Assembly (NCBI GenBank): GCA_023853785.1 | Contig: JAJIRX010000953.1 | Location: 1 to 59,021 of the forward strand | Reading direction: 5' to 3' | Source: Psilocybe azurescens | Lineage: Eukaryota > Basidiomycota > Agaricomycetes > Agaricales > Agrocybaceae | Length of the DNA: 59,021 nucleotides | In this document: in pieces, positions 1 through 12,700 of the stretch | Position numbering within the stretch: position 1 is the first letter of the stretch | Layout: each line of letters opens with the position of its first letter | Program-made: the position numbers and the translations under genes | Notes under the pieces: model-generated | The model's database searches: none | What the model was told of the DNA's origin: nothing | What the model saw: only the letters and a program-made list of their open reading frames with translations

Positions 1-1
1 G

Positions 2-1583
2 GAACCTCAAAGGCGCGGAATATCAGAAAGAGTTCAAGTCATATTGCGGTCGCGAGCGTGTCATCCTACGGCGGCGGCGAACAAAACTCAAAGTCGATCA
101 GTTCCACATCATCGCGCAAGTTGGACAGGGTGGATATGGCGAGGTGTTCTTGGCAAGAAAGCAAGAATCAGGGGAAGTATGCGCGCTCAAAAGATGAGGA
201 AGCGAACACTGTTCAAAATGGACGAGGTAAGCACCCCTCTTCACTCTTTCCTTTATACATTTTATCCCAATCATCAGATCCGCCACGTCCTCGTTGAACG
301 CGACATCCTCACTGCCACCAAAACACCATGGCTAGTTCGTCTCCTGTACGCATTCCAAGATCCAGAACATGTATATCTCGCCATGGAATACGTCCCCGGC
401 GGTGACTTCCGCACCCTTCTCAACAACTCGGGCGTCCTGAAAGAAGAACACGCGAGATTTTACATTAGCGAGATGTTCGCCGCCGTAAATGAACTGCACA
501 AGCTTGGGTATATTCATCGCGATCTCAAACCTGAGGTGTGTATCCAATGTGCATATCGGATTGGAAATAGTTGATCTAATCTCTGCGAAGAACTTCTTGG
601 TGGACGGCTCTGGCCATGTTAAATTAACAGATTTCGGACTAGCCACTGGGGCCCTGAATCCAAAGCGTATCGAATCGCTAAAAGTCAAGGTAAATCCTTT
701 CACATCTTGCAGTAGGGCATAGATCTTGACTTCTATGTGCATAGCTCGACAAGGTGAAAGACAACCAAATCATCCATCGCTCCACAATCGAACGGCGATC
801 CATCTATCGTTCCATCCGACACGAAGACCCCCGCTACGCAGACTCCATCGTCGGCTCCCCAGACTACATGGTAATCTCCTCTCTCCCTCTAACCTCCCTC
901 CTCAAGGCTCACATTCCACCCCACCCTAGGCCCCCGAAGTCCTGCGCGGCAAACCATATACCTACTCTGTTGACTACTGGTCGCTCGGCTGCATCTTCTT
1001 CGAGTTTCTCGCCGGGTTCCCTCCATTCAGCGGCAGCACCCCAGAAGAAACCTGGACGAACCTCAAAAACTGGACCAAAGTCCTCCGCCGGCCGGAGTAC
1101 GACAAACCCGAAGACCTCATCTTCAATCTCAGCGATACAGCATGGGACGCCGTCACCCGGTCAGTACCCTTCTCCCTCTCCCTAATTCAAAATCTCCGTC
1201 TGTTTTACCTGTGTAAGCTCACCTACCGTTATACAGCATAATCGCCCACGCCAGCGTCCGCTACGCAACCCTCGACCAAGTCACCTCGCATCTCTTCTTC
1301 AAACATGTCAAATGGGAGGACCTGCGTGCCGTGCGCGCACCTTTGTCCCCGCCCTCGACTCCGAGATCGACACCGGGTACTACGACGACTTCTCCTCCCC
1401 GAAGATATGGCCAAATACGCCGAAGTCAAGGAAAAGCAGCAGAACGTCGACAAGGTCAAGGAGAAGGACGAGCCATTCGCCAGGGGCGTGTGGGTTGGGT
1501 TCACGTTTGGCAAGAATGGGCCCGGCTCAAAGGCGGTTGCTCATTGGGGATACGACGATGGTGCGCTGGCGACCATCTTCTAG
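2..1583 (+). CDS. Dbf2/Sid2-type NDR-family (AGC) Ser/Thr protein kinase, 5' end outside window
   Basis: Seen: six exons (about 2-226, 278-535, 591-689, 745-870, 930-1159, 1237-1583) with GT-AG introns. Kinase motifs in order are a glycine loop (GQGGYGEV), the ALKK lysine, HRDLKPE|N split by intron 2, DFGLATG, and the activation segment ADSIVGSPDYM|APE split by intron 4. The C-terminal hydrophobic motif is GFTF before the TAG stop. Upstream of the catalytic domain, RRRRTKL sits where NDR kinases bind Mob1. Known: Dbf2/Sid2 kinases act in the mitotic exit/septation initiation network with Mob1 to trigger cytokinesis. Odd: the frame slips by one base at three homopolymers (A4 at 189-192, T3 at 1342-1344, C4 at 1397-1400). 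One added base at each restores a continuous protein, so I read them as consensus errors. The sequence upstream of position 2 is missing, so the start is unknown. The alternative within the NDR group is Cbk1/Orb6, which I consider less likely given the ADSIVGSPDYM and GFTF context. Confidence 0.9.
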
Positions 1584-3097
1584 AATGCCCTTCCCCTCCC
1601 AGGCTCGTCCTACCCTCTCCTCTCTTGTCGTATATGCACATGCACACGTATACGTATATATCCACTCCAGACCCTCACGCACGTCCACATCCAAGCCCAA
1701 GTCTACACCCCAGCTTCACTATCGTTTTTGTTACATCCACACCATCCATCCCCTAATACCCTACGATCCCCACTATAAGATACCATTTTTTTAGAATAAA
1801 GTCTATATACCTCCCTCTCGATATCTTTTGTTTGTATCCTTTCCCATCCCATCCTTTCCTGTCCTTTCTCGCCTTCTAGATTGCCCACCCTCTAGGTCCC
1901 TTCAACGTATTGTCTCTTCTGGACTTCATTGAATGTTGAACAATTGTATAACCCCGAAAACTTGTCCCCGGAAAGGCATCTTCCAACACACAGTTGCCTT
2001 GCCTTTCACCCGCGTTCGCGTCTGCAGATCAATTATAAATAAGAGACCGAATGTATGCATCATACAAACTACAAAGTACAAAGAACACAACGAAATGCAA
2101 CAAAATAAGGAGAATCCGTCTGCGGTGCAAGATGGACAAGCACGCCTGTGAGAGAATGTGGGCAGCTGCGGTGTACACATAGCTCGACACCAAAGCCAGA
2201 GTCAAGCTTTAGTACAGTACATGTAGGGAGGCCAACACAAGGAGCGGAAGGGAGAGGCATTGTGGTATCCTACAGGCTGCGGATAGCAAGGTACGAGTAG
2301 GAAGTCGGAAGTAGAAAGGAGGGCGGATAGACGACAGGGCAGGACCTAGCCATGTGTTGTGATGTGATGCGACAACATCAGGACAACGATAACGAATGAA
2401 TGAACGTGAAGGTTTAGGTGATCCACAGAAGATAAAAATGTCGAGCTGAGCCTATGGTAGAGATTCTGGATGTGGGGAGGACGGTCGGATCGATGGGATG
2501 AGACGATGTCGTCTGTCTGGTTCGTGCGTGCGTGCGTGCCGATTAAGTTATTAAAAGGGAAAGACTTTTGTTATAAATCGGGACCAGTGAAGTGGGAGCA
2601 AGTGTGAACCAGGGAAGCAGAAACCAAAATACAGAGGAAATAGAGAAACAAAGGGGTCGTGTAAGGATGATGGGTGGTATGGTATTAAAGAAAATGTCCC
2701 GGATTAAAGTACTGTTTTTTAGGGGTAATACGTTATAGAGTCGATATCGTCGCAGAGAAAGAGAGATCCAGTTGTAAGGGTGAAGGAATCAAAGAAGGGA
2801 TGTTCGCTCCGTTCAGAGACAAAGAAAGTGTCCGATCATCGTCTCGACATCAATGTCGAGATGAATAAAATAAGATCTTCAGAAAACGAAACCGGAAGAT
2901 ACATGAAGTGAAGTGAAGGTCATAGAGTTGGTACAGTGAGCGAGATCCGGCGTTAAATAATCTAAGACTGTTAAATTGGAAAAATCAGAACACTTCTAGG
3001 AGAGTACTATCACCGGAAAAGAGACGTACAAGTGGCATAATTAGTTGGTTGCCATAAATTAAAAGTATACTTGCAGAGAACTCGTACTCAAACTGAG
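1584..3097. other. Intergenic / UTR between convergent genes, no gene seen
   Basis: No supported coding region. It follows the kinase stop and precedes, on the other strand, the stop of the next gene, so both 3' UTRs should lie here. It contains AT-rich stretches and a short TGCG repeat near 2525-2540. Confidence 0.6.
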
Positions 3098-4388
3098 CTA
3101 AAATCTGTTGCTACTGCGTGTCGTCATAGTCATATTCGTCGTTGTCACCCTGGCAGAGTGTCTTCTGGCAGGGGTAGCCCATGATTTGCGCCCGTACTGC
3201 AAGCAAGAAAGAGGCGATGCTTAACGAATGGAAGGATAAATAGAAGAAAGGATGTACTCACTTTCGGGCGTTTCTCGAGGGCGTCGTCTTCTATATGAAG
3301 GTCTGATGGGATCGAGCGCTTGATGCGGATCGTAAGCTTAGGCTCACTCGAAGCCTGTGTCAAAAAAACAACAAAATAAGACCAATGAGTAAACGAGTCG
3401 TCATCAACCTCGTTTTTATATATCAGCACTCACAGGTGTCTCTGGTTCACTGGTACAAGCACTCGAAGACGAAGAGGATGCGCCGCTCGAGGACGAGTAA
3501 GTCGAAGAGGAAGAAGAAGAGGACGAAGACCCAGACGAGCTGAACGCGCCCGTCATATCCGATCCCCAGCTCATCCTACTCTCGTCCAATCTCAGCGGGA
3601 CCACCAAATGTCTGGGCGCCCTCGCAACGCGCCGCGTATCTCCTCCCACATTAACATTAACTTCAACATGGCGATGTGGGTGCACGTATTCGAGCTCGTC
3701 GTACGGCCTGTCGGGGAGACGGTAATCGGGAGGTCCATAGCGCCCTCGTATACGCCCGAGCGCCTGGGGTTCTCCTCTTCCTGCTCCGCCTCCTCGAGGT
3801 CAGCGTCGGCGATGTCGACATCAGCCTCAACTTCAGTGTCAGTATCAATCGTCGAGATCGACCAGCGCGATGTGACTGGGCGCCACGGCACATTCTGGCC
3901 CCTCAGTACCACCGGCGCCTGTGTAGACGTGCCCAGCTCTACACTGGCAGTCGAGTGCACCGACACAGCGGACTCGAACAACTCCTCCTCCCTGGCCCGA
4001 TGTCGCTCGGGATCTCGCACCTCAGCACGGGGCGATTAACCCGCCTGATGATCTCCCTCTCACGGCCCACGACCGCGCGGCTGATCTCGGTCTCTCTAAA
4101 CAATATCGGCGCCGGGGCAACTATGACAGGGGAGTATTGAGGCTGAGACGGGGGCGGCGTGGCGAGGACAGGAAGCGGAATGATGCTGATCTGCTTGGGG
4201 TCGAGCTTCAGCGCCGCTTCGATGCACACGCTGAGCGCAAGCTTCCTTGCGCGCTGCTTCGCGTGGTGCGTGAGGTTCAGCGAGTCGCGGAAGGACGCGG
4301 CGAGCCGTGACACACGGTCGTTCGCACGACGCACTATCGCGTTGATGTTGGACAGACGATAAGACGTGGTTGCATGTGAAGAAGACAT
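3098..4388 (-). CDS. Hypothetical protein, Ser-rich and acidic, unknown function
   Basis: I do not recognise this protein. Seen on the minus strand: ATG at 4388, a first exon to about 3434, then exons 3354-3262 and 3196-3098 with GT-AG introns. The N-terminal ~110 residues are basic and probably helical (Arg/Lys/Ala rich). They are followed by an acidic Asp/Glu stretch, a segment rich in His and Val, and a long Ser tract (roughly residues 285-310), and a basic patch (KLTIRIKR). Two one-base slips at homopolymers (GGGG 4029-4032 and GGG 3728-3730 on the plus strand) break exon 1. One extra base at each gives one ORF, about 382 aa in total. The last exon reads in phase to a basic tail ending at 3098. 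An alternative frame would end in an acidic tail (DEYDYDDTQ) at 3111, and I cannot decide between them. Composition suggests a nuclear or disordered regulatory protein, but this is only inference. Confidence 0.6.
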
Positions 4389-4967
4389 GGTGATGATGAT
4401 GATGATTTATTGATTATGAGGATGATGATGATGATAGTAAATGACAGTAGTATGGATGCGATGGGCAGATTCTAGTGGTAGTAGGATGCGATGAACGAGG
4501 AGTTCTTGATCGTGGTCGTCGTTGGGATGGATCCTATTCACGGCAGTAAGAACACGCGCTGCGTGTATCAAATCGAAGGAGGAGCAAAAGAAAACAGAGA
4601 GAGGGGGGAGAGCCGTAAAAGAAGGGTCTGCGGAAATATAACTTTATGCTCAAGCACATTATAAGGAAACGGGGAGCTTGGACCCACAACGGTGGCTGAA
4701 GAAGAAAACCTCCGAATAGACAAAAGAGAGCAGGGACATGCTATTGTTTCTCAAGCCAGATCAGATAAGAACAAGGACACGAGCAAGGCGGCCGTAGGCG
4801 CTGAGGCACGGAATTAGATGCCCTTGTACTTTTGTCTTCCGACTTGTGTGCCACTTCCTTTTTGAGTTCCCTTTTGTTCTCCGCTCTCACGGCATGCCGC
4901 ACGTGATCGCGAAACTGCTCGCTCTCGCTCGATCAGATTCTCTTGACTCTCGAGTAACACACTGCAA
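4389..4967. promoter_or_regulatory. Divergent intergenic promoter region
   Basis: It lies between the minus-strand Ser-rich gene and the plus-strand Rpa12 gene, so it should hold both promoters. It has ATG/ATC-type trinucleotide repeats just upstream of 4388 (about 4390-4440). No specific factor site is supported. Confidence 0.4.
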
Positions 4968-5654
4968 ATGTCTTCCGGTGCCCACAAAATCGGTCAGCTA
5001 CCACTTGTCATGCGGGCATAAAATTCAGAAGGGAACTAACCAGCTGGCAACGAAAGCATAGGCTCACTTTTGTTCTGCCCCAACTGCGGCACGCTGCTCT
5101 CACTGCCGAGAGATGGGGAAAAATTTGTGACTTGCGAACAGTGCAATTACGAGGAACCGGCTACCTGTACGTGGTCTCACCCCGTTAGATGTGACTGTCA
5201 AAAGGTGTTGACGACCAGGGCGGGCCTGGCTTAGCATACGAAAATGTCATCATCACCACCCGGTCAGATCCCGAAGCCTTCCCTTCTGCACTGAGACAAA
5301 AGCGGAAAACGCAGACTAAGCACCACGAAACGGGCGATAAAGGTACACTGGTGAGTGTCGTAATCGATGGGCTGGTGCCTCATGGTTGCTGAATATGTTT
5401 TGCTTGGGCAGGTGTCTGAAAAGTGCCCCTCATGTGGGCATCTCGAAGCCTACTCGAAAGAGATGCAGGTACGTCTGACTGAAATACCAACGAAGCGAAA
5501 CTCTGAAATGACTGTGATTGCAGCTACGAAGCGCGGACGAGGGCTCGACGGTATTCTACACGGTAAGCTGGTATATTTTGGGTTGGCGAAAACGACTGCT
5601 GACAGTTGGTAATAGTGCAATGGCTGCCAGCACAAATGGCGGGTGAACAACTAG
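4968..5654 (+). CDS. RPA12: DNA-directed RNA polymerase I subunit Rpa12 (A12.2)
   Basis: Seen: six small exons (4968-4992, 5062-5166, 5235-5350, 5412-5468, 5524-5562, 5616-5654) summing to 381 nt, a 126-aa protein, the usual size of the family. It has two zinc ribbons. The N-terminal one has CPNCG...CEQCNY. The C-terminal one has CPSCGH, then the RSADEGSTVFYTC signature, and ends CNGCQHKW near the stop. Known: the C-terminal ribbon is TFIIS-like and supports RNA cleavage by Pol I; the N-terminal ribbon anchors to the polymerase; the site of action is the nucleolus. All exon joins keep frame and no correction is needed. The start was chosen because the Met lies just before the conserved first ribbon. 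RPB9 and RPC11 are the related alternatives, but the spacing and the ADEGSTVFYTC form fit A12.2 best. Confidence 0.95.
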
Positions 5655-6143
5655 ATTACACGTATACGCCCGCGGAACAGAACAGGGCAACGACTCCAAA
5701 GCCACCTAGAATGCTGGCCGCAACGGCGACGAGGGGTTCTCGAAGGGCAAACTTGTCTTTTGGAAGACTGTATACTGTTGAGGATGATATCTGCCATAGA
5801 ATTAATTTACGTACGTTGAAAAGTAGAAGGCGAGGGCAAAGGTGGGAAGGAGAAAAAGGGCGGATGCAAAAGGCAGGAGTGCGGTGGGGACGATTGGAGA
5901 GAAAGCGGGCAATGAATGATGCAATGCCTTGTATGAATATGGTCAGCAATTGTAAATAGAAGATGGGAGTAACTCACCCTGGCGTGCTGGTAGTCGTCCA
6001 TGATGAAAGTGAGTGGAGTGAGTGTTGCAGCGGTGGTGCTGACGTACGAGTGAAACAAACACGTGTCATCAATCCATATCAACCCTTTTTCAACGACGCC
6101 TCTCTTTTTCTCAACATTCACCTCTACCACTATCATCACGATC
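5655..6143. other. Intergenic region upstream of the Yop1 gene
   Basis: No supported gene. The stretch just before 6144 is C/T-rich, typical of a 5' leader and promoter in basidiomycetes. Confidence 0.5.
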
Positions 6144-7002
6144 ATGTCCGCAGCTCAACGAGTCCAGCAACATCCCCTCTTCGTCCAGGCTCAGAACAAG
6201 GCCTCCTACTACAACGCCCAGCTCGACAAGGAGGTATTCAACCCATCCTTCAATGCTCCCTCACCCTCTTACTCACTTAAAAATATAGCTCACAAAGTAT
6301 CCTGTCCTCATCAACCTCGAGCAGCGCACCCAGGTGCCAAAGACGTATGCCGTCCTCGGAGGTCTTCTCTTCATCGTCTTCCTCCACACCTTCAACGCCC
6401 TCGCCGCTCCCATCTCAAACCTCGTCGGCTGGGGTCTCCCCGCCTACCTCTCCTTCAAGGCCATCGAGTCTCCCTCGCCCCACGATGACGTCCAATGGCT
6501 CACATACTGGGTTGTATTCGGCTTCTTCAACTTCCTAGAATCCTTTGCCCTCCGTCTCGTTCTCTACTACGTCCCCTGGTACTTTGCCTTCAAGTCTATC
6601 TTCATTGTTTGGCTCCAGCTCCCAGCATTCCGCGTATGTCATTCTCTTCTTTCCTTATTTTTCTTTTTCTCTCCCTCTTCCCTCCCCTACATCCTCCGCA
6701 CTTCCACTTTACAACTTCTACTCTATATACCACCCCCATAAAATCCGAAAACGCTTCCTCCTCTCCTCGTGTGCCACGTCTTTCGCCGATCTTTTTTTTT
6801 TACCCGTCGCTTTGGCGATTTGTTCACAAACACATTACGAACTCTCGCTGACATCTTTCTCTTTTCTATCCCCATATATATACAGGGCGCACAAACTGCC
6901 TACTTCACCATCATTAAGCCCGTGCTCGCCAACGTAAGCTCCCAAAGTCGCGTTGCCGCGCCTGCGACCACCAACCCCGAGCCCACCGCTCACTCCGAGT
7001 AA
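6144..7002 (+). CDS. YOP1: Yop1/REEP (TB2/DP1/HVA22) ER membrane-shaping protein
   Basis: Seen: three exons (6144-6233, 6289-6633, 6886-7002), 552 nt in total, a 183-aa protein. The N-terminus begins MSAAQRVQQHPLF and contains the LTKYP-type segment before the membrane part. Two long hydrophobic hairpins follow (LGGLLFIVFLHTF..., then WLTYWVVFGFFNFLE and WYFAFKSIFIVWLQLP). The TB2/DP1 core reads KAIESP...DD.QWLTYWVVFGFF. Known: Yop1 inserts hairpins into tubular endoplasmic reticulum and bends it, with reticulons and Rab-like Yip proteins. Intron 2 is long (252 bp) for this genome and pyrimidine-rich, while other introns in the window are 50-70 bp. The length matches the yeast family (~180 aa). 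The frame is continuous without corrections. Confidence 0.93.
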
Positions 7003-8168
7003 TCTCTTTTACTCTTTTCTAGCAGGGACGATTGCACGCGTGGTAGTCGTATGTATTTCCTACTTGCGACAACATGCGCGTGCGTGCATGCATAAGAACC
7101 TATTCTACTTCGATTTTCTTTACACATCACATCACGTCTTTATGCTACCCACTCATCATTCATTGTATGTATGTACTTAGATGATGAGCATCTTTTCGTC
7201 CGCACCCATCCCATCTTGTGTACTCAAATAATCCCTAGAATGAATGACTTGTTTCACTTATTTCCATCATCGTATGGGCTTCTCTTGCATGCATGATATG
7301 CACACTGACAACGACTTTGCAGCGCTACTTTAAAGTATGATGCTTCTGAAGCCTAGCGGGCCATTATGGGTGAGGTCGGGGTGAGGCCCAAGCCTAGACA
7401 CTGGCCCAAGCTTCCACCTTCCGAGTTCTCACGCACAGATGTCAGACGTCCTGAACCTTGATTGACAGTACATACATACGCAGGAGCAAGCTCAGGCCGT
7501 CCTTCGCCGTTACTTTCAGAATCAACGCGCGTCCGAGCCGTCAATTCATCTGCATCACATCGCTAAATCGCGTCCATTGGCGATGACGATGGCGACATCA
7601 TGTGTGAAAATTCGGAAGTGCTATACTAGTATCGTTGTCAAGGGAACCGGCCTCTGCCGACGTTTCCTCGAGTATCTCGTTTATTTAAAAATATACTTAC
7701 CTAATACCTTGGTCTTCATTGAATCTCCAATCAATCGACTCCCTGGTATTAGCCAGTATTGTGGTGTAAAAATAGGCATCCGCTCCCGTCGTGCAAGTGT
7801 GCACCAACGAAGTCTGGGCACCAAACACTCTTTGTCTTTGTCAGTAAGTAGGAGGCCTATCATAATACCTCCTCAGTCCTGCCCACCAGTCCCTTTGTTT
7901 TGTTTTTTTGTTGTTCGCGGATATTAGGAGTCGACCGAAACTTCCTTCCATCTTCCATCATCAGCCAGCGCGAGCGTCTAAAGTCACATAAAAACACAAT
8001 AACGAGAAGAGAGAAGACATATATCATTCTAAATTCGTCGTCGGCGCACCTTCTACATAATCCTTTCTAATTTCTTCTAATCAAAATCGTCATCTTCTAT
8101 CGCCGCCCAAACCGCTATCCGTCCAATCGGTGTTCTGTCAAGTCGTCGGTCGGGACTCGGGTGTTCTT
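7003..8168. other. Gene-free stretch upstream of the copia insertion
   Basis: I see no supported gene or RNA. It contains the Yop1 3' UTR and AT-rich spacer. The copia element then begins after the 5-bp target copy at 8169-8173. Confidence 0.5.
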
Positions 8169-8173
8169 GTCTT
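8169..8173. repeat. Target site duplication GTCTT (left copy)
   Basis: GTCTT directly precedes the 5' LTR. The same five bases follow the 3' LTR at 13938-13942, marking a single integration event. Confidence 0.9.
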
Positions 8174-8618
8174 TGTTGAAGGTCGGCTCGTTGTCCATCA
8201 GCTTAGTCATACTCATCACTCCCATTCTCGTTTACCTTCTTTCTCTTTTTATACCTCACCCTTTCAGTCTTCTCATGCCTTTATCATTTCCTTCGTCTGA
8301 TCATCTCTCCATCACCATTCTCCTTACATTTAGTCTCGCCAATCCTTCATTTGCTTCAACGTATTGCTTCCACTTCCAATGTAGCTCATTGCCTGCATTC
8401 CCTGCATCACACTCGTTTTCACATATACTCACGCATTCGCCATTCGTACCTCAGCTGCTTTCTTTTATTCGGCTGAGGTACATATGCTTTTCTATTACCT
8501 TTACATAGACGCTTACCCTTGTTCTGAACAGTGTCTAACGCTACGCTTAAGGTAGAATAATTGCATAGCTGCTTTCTTTATTCGCTGAGTGTCTAACGCT
8601 ATGCTTAAGTTATCAACA
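8174..8618 (+). repeat. 5' LTR of the copia element
   Basis: Starts TG and ends CA. It is a direct copy of 13495-13937. Near its 3' end a short block (AGCTGCTTTCTTTATTCGG... and TGTCTAACGCTACGCTTAAG) is present twice, at about 8454-8550 and 8567-8609. Confidence 0.95.
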
Positions 8619-8785
8619 GGTTATGGGCCCCGAAGGTGATCTTTAAGCACGATCCCACGCTGCCTCACATCTCCTGCCAGGAGTTGAACACCTCAGCCAG
8701 CTCACACCTCGTACCCTGTCCAACTTTGGCAACTCTTGTCACCGACGCTCTCTGCGACTGCAAATCGCCATAACCCTCGTTCGTC

Positions 8786-9700
8786 ATGTCGACAATCAAG
8801 CTCGAACATGTTCCGGCTACTCGAAAATGCCGCGTCCTATCCTGGGTGGAAACGACATATATCCCAAGTCCTGAAGGACGAAGGTTATTGGGGCCACATC
8901 GAGGGGACTGTGAATTCATGGGATTTGTATCCCATCTCTCCGGAACCGAAGGCCCCGACCGCTGTCTCAAACTCTGAATACGTCAGCGAACTTCCACAAG
9001 TGGTGGCAGGAAGACTCCAAGGCACGAGGGATCATGCTCCGACGAGTATCGCAGCTCGTCTTTGACAATCTGCAGGTGGCAGACGGCGTCTCAGCGCCGT
9101 ACTTTGTGGCAGCGAATCTCAGCTAAATACGCGCGCATTGACATCAATGCACAATTCGAAATCAAAGAACGTCTATCGACATTGAAGCTCAAGGATCACA
9201 AGGACTTCGACAATTACATCGCCGAATTTCGTACTGGTCGCGAACGTCTCCTAGCAATGTCTGTTCACTACCCCGAGTCCGACGTTGTCCACCACATCTT
9301 ACGTGGTCTTCCTTCCTCCCAATCTTGGACGAACTTCAAACAACTCATGGTTCAACTTTATCAGGATCATATGGATAGGGAGAAGGTGGCAATTGAAGAG
9401 GGAAAGATGCTGCAGCTCCTGACACGCTGCTAGATCGTATTGTGTCTCGACTTCTGATTGAATGTCAGCGTATCGAAGCTGAATCCCCACCAAGCGAAAT
9501 GGTCCTGGTTCTGAGTACTCCAACCTCGCCAAAGATTCCGACAATCGTCCGATCGCAAAACATCCCAATAATCCTAATGGAGTGCGTTGTACAAACTGCA
9601 AAGGTCGGTCGCACGATCGCGATCACTGTTTCAATCCTGGTGGTGGAATGGCAGGTCAGGGCCCTAGAGATAGGGCTGCTGCCGCTGCTGCTGCAGCTGC
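8786..9700 (+). pseudogene. copia gag region (UBN2-like capsid and zinc knuckle), frame-broken
   Basis: Seen: an N-terminal MSTIKLEH leads, after a frame slip, into a copia-type gag (LLENAASYPGWKRH, later LKDHKDFDNYIAEFRTGRERL and HHILRGLPSSQSW). It ends with a CCHC knuckle, CTNCKGRSHDRDHC, near 9585-9630. A poly-Ala tract follows. Known: copia gag forms the virus-like particle and the knuckle binds RNA. At least three frame changes lie between 8786 and 9580. Some may be consensus errors, since the LTRs of the same element differ in homopolymer length. Confidence 0.8.
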
Positions 9701-12700
9701 TGCCACCACTAAGAAAGAGATGGCCTCCTTGGCTGCGGTAGATTTGCTCGATGACGGAGAGATCTCATGTGCGATGATCGAGTCCATCGACGACAACTCA
9801 TCCGCACTCGTACTCACTTCAATACCTGCACATGCCACACTCTCGACTCTGGCGCTGACCTCGCACCTTATCAAATCACGCGAAATGTTTCACTCATACA
9901 ACGAAGCCGACGCTAGGAATGTTACAACCGCGAATCTGGGAACCCTGCGAACTCAAGGAGGTGGAACGTGCTATGTCAACGTGTCTTACGAGGGCAGGAC
10001 TATCCGACTGAAACTCAACAATTGCCTACACGCTCCAGGGGCGGCGGTCAACCTATTATCGGTTGGACGTCTGAACAGCGCCGGCATTGGTTGCAATTTC
10101 GTTCAAACGAGGGGTGTCCACCTCTCCAAAAACGGGATCACATTCGCATCTGGAGAAATGATCAATCGCTTGTTTAGTCTCAACGCCGACTTCATTCCTC
10201 GTCCTCATTCGGATGAACATGTCATGTTCGCCAAGGTTCCCGAATCACTGTATCTTCACCATCTTCGCTCTGGGACACCCCTGGCTAGAATGCGACCCGA
10301 ACTTTGGTGAAATCACTCTTAAAATCACAAATCAAGGATCTCGAGCCCATCAAATGTGAACCGTGTATTATCGCTAAGCATGTTGCCACCCCCGCATCCG
10401 CCACGATCAGTCGGTCAACATACCTATGCACCACTTGAGCTGCTAGTTGGAGACATGTGCGGACCTTTTTCCGGTAGAAACTCCACACAGGAAGAAATAT
10501 TTTGTGGCGTTTTCGATGCGTTGGTATGAAGGTCAACAACCTACAACTCGTCGCAGACAAAGTTCCCGACACGATGCTCGGGCGTTTCATCACTGTCAAA
10601 GAACGATGGGAGAAGAGAACCGGCTTCAAGGTCAAGCGTTTCAGATGCGACGGCGGGACCGAGTGGAAGGGTGCCTTCACGCAATACCTAAACGATCATG
10701 GCATTGAAATTGAAGTGACACCACGCTGCGAACATTGGATGAACGGGCGAAGTCGAACGGTTCATGCGCACTGTACAAGGCCGTATCCTGGCTATGCTGA
10801 CAACGGCCCAATTACCCATGACATACTGGGGCTAAGCCGCCTTAACTGCTGCTTATCTCCTCAATGTAACCACTCTGAACACCAACGGCATCACTCCTTT
10901 CGGAAGCTATGTAACGGTCGTCTCCCCGAATCTCTCTCACCTGCACATCTGGGGCTCGCGTTGCTTTGGCGACATGTCCCAGAGGAATAGCAAACAAAAC
11001 TTGGTGCAAAGTCCGTGGAATGTCTTTTCATGGGCTATCCGCCAGGTGGGCGTGGTTATCGCCTTCGCGACATTAAGTCTCTTCATTTTTTCAATTCTTC
11101 TAATGTTATTTTTGATGAGAACATTCCGTACCAAGCACTTCATCGTCCTCCTGTTAATCCTATAGATTACTCTTCACTTCCTTTCTTGCCACCCATTGAC
11201 TCTGCCCCTACTGTACCTTGTCTTTCATCTTGCACTGACTCTACTGTTTCTGTTTCATCTGTAGCTCAATCTTCTGCTTCCAATCCTGCTGTAGCTCAAT
11301 CTTCTTCTTCAAATGACCCTATCTCCTCTTCTTGTCCAGTAGACTCCTCTTCTGTTTCTTCTCCTTGTCTTGTGACTGACGGCGACCTCGATGTCGCCCG
11401 AAGCTTGTTTCTGATATAAATTCCCCTTCTTCTCCGCTTATTCCTATTTTAGTTGAGCCGGTTACTCCTGTTCGTGATTCTGTTCCCCATTCTTCCCTCC
11501 CTCCTACCCCAGACCCCATTCGTACTCTGCCTCGTCGTTCTTCTTCCAGGGAACGCCGTCCCACTGAGCGTGGATCCTTTCACGCTTCGTCTGGTTGAGG
11601 CGTCCGTCCAACATCGAGAGAAGCTTCGTGTCAATCGAGAGGCTCGTGAAGCTGAAGGATCTTCAACAGGGCGCCCCCCGACGCTGGTCCAGCTGTTCCA
11701 GTGCACCTCGACAACGACAATCCTTTTGCGAAGTTTGTGCTGCATGGGCGCGCTCGATGATCGTCCGTTACGCGACTGCCCTATTTCGCATCTGACTGTG
11801 TCTCTGGATGTCGAAGACTACCTCTCTCGTGACAACGACGCTTTGTGGGAATCGACACTGCTGTCCGTTCGCGAGTGATATTCGTCGTGTACCTTCATCA
11901 CCAGGTTACGACATGTCCATTCCACCTGCAAACTATGCTGAAGCCATGGCTCGCTCAGATGCCGATGAATGGAGGAAAGTTGTGGTCAAGGAGTTGGAAA
12001 TGTTGAAGAGTATGGGGGTGTATGTCGATGATGTGTTGCCGGATGGGGTGAATGCGATTGGTTGTCGTTGGTACTGGAGTTCAAGCTGTTGGAAATAGGT
12101 GGTCCCCCAATTTACAAAGCTCGACTGGTTGCACAAGGATTTTCTCAGATTCCATTTGTCGATTACGACGCTACCTTCGCCCCCCCGTCAGCTAAATCTG
12201 TCAGCATTCATTTTATCGCCGTTTATGCTGCGATTCACGTGTGGCATCTCGAATGTTTCGGACGCCACGCCGTGCGTTTTCTCTGGGGCGACTTGACGGA
12301 AACCATTTACATGCGATGCCCTCAAGGATATTCTTCGCCGTTCAAGGGGGTGTGGAGGTTACTCAAATCGTTATACGGCTTAAAACAGGCCAGCCGTGTC
12401 TGGTATAAGCTACTTCGCTCTGTCTTGGAGAAGCTGGGCTTCAATCGCTCGGAATTTGATCATGCTGTTTTTATATTCAAGCGCTGGTGGGGTGGGGGAA
12501 TGTTCACTGCTTGCTGGGGATGCATGTTGATGATGGGTTGGGGGATCGAACTCTTCCGAATTTCTTCGCTTCATCAAGGAGGAAATCGGCAAAGCGTTTG
12601 GGATCAAGGACCTGGGACCTGTGAAGGAGTTCCTAGGGGTGCAGTTTGAGAGGGATCTTGGTACACGTGAGCTTTGGATTCATCAAGAGCCATACATCGA

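Noticed and set aside
189..192. Programmed ribosomal frameshift in the kinase gene
   Set aside because: The same kind of slip occurs at homopolymers in many unrelated genes of the window, so consensus error is simpler.
3608..4140. Plus-strand open frames of 143-154 residues across the Ser-rich gene
   Set aside because: They are shadows of the minus-strand exon, with no splice support and biased composition.
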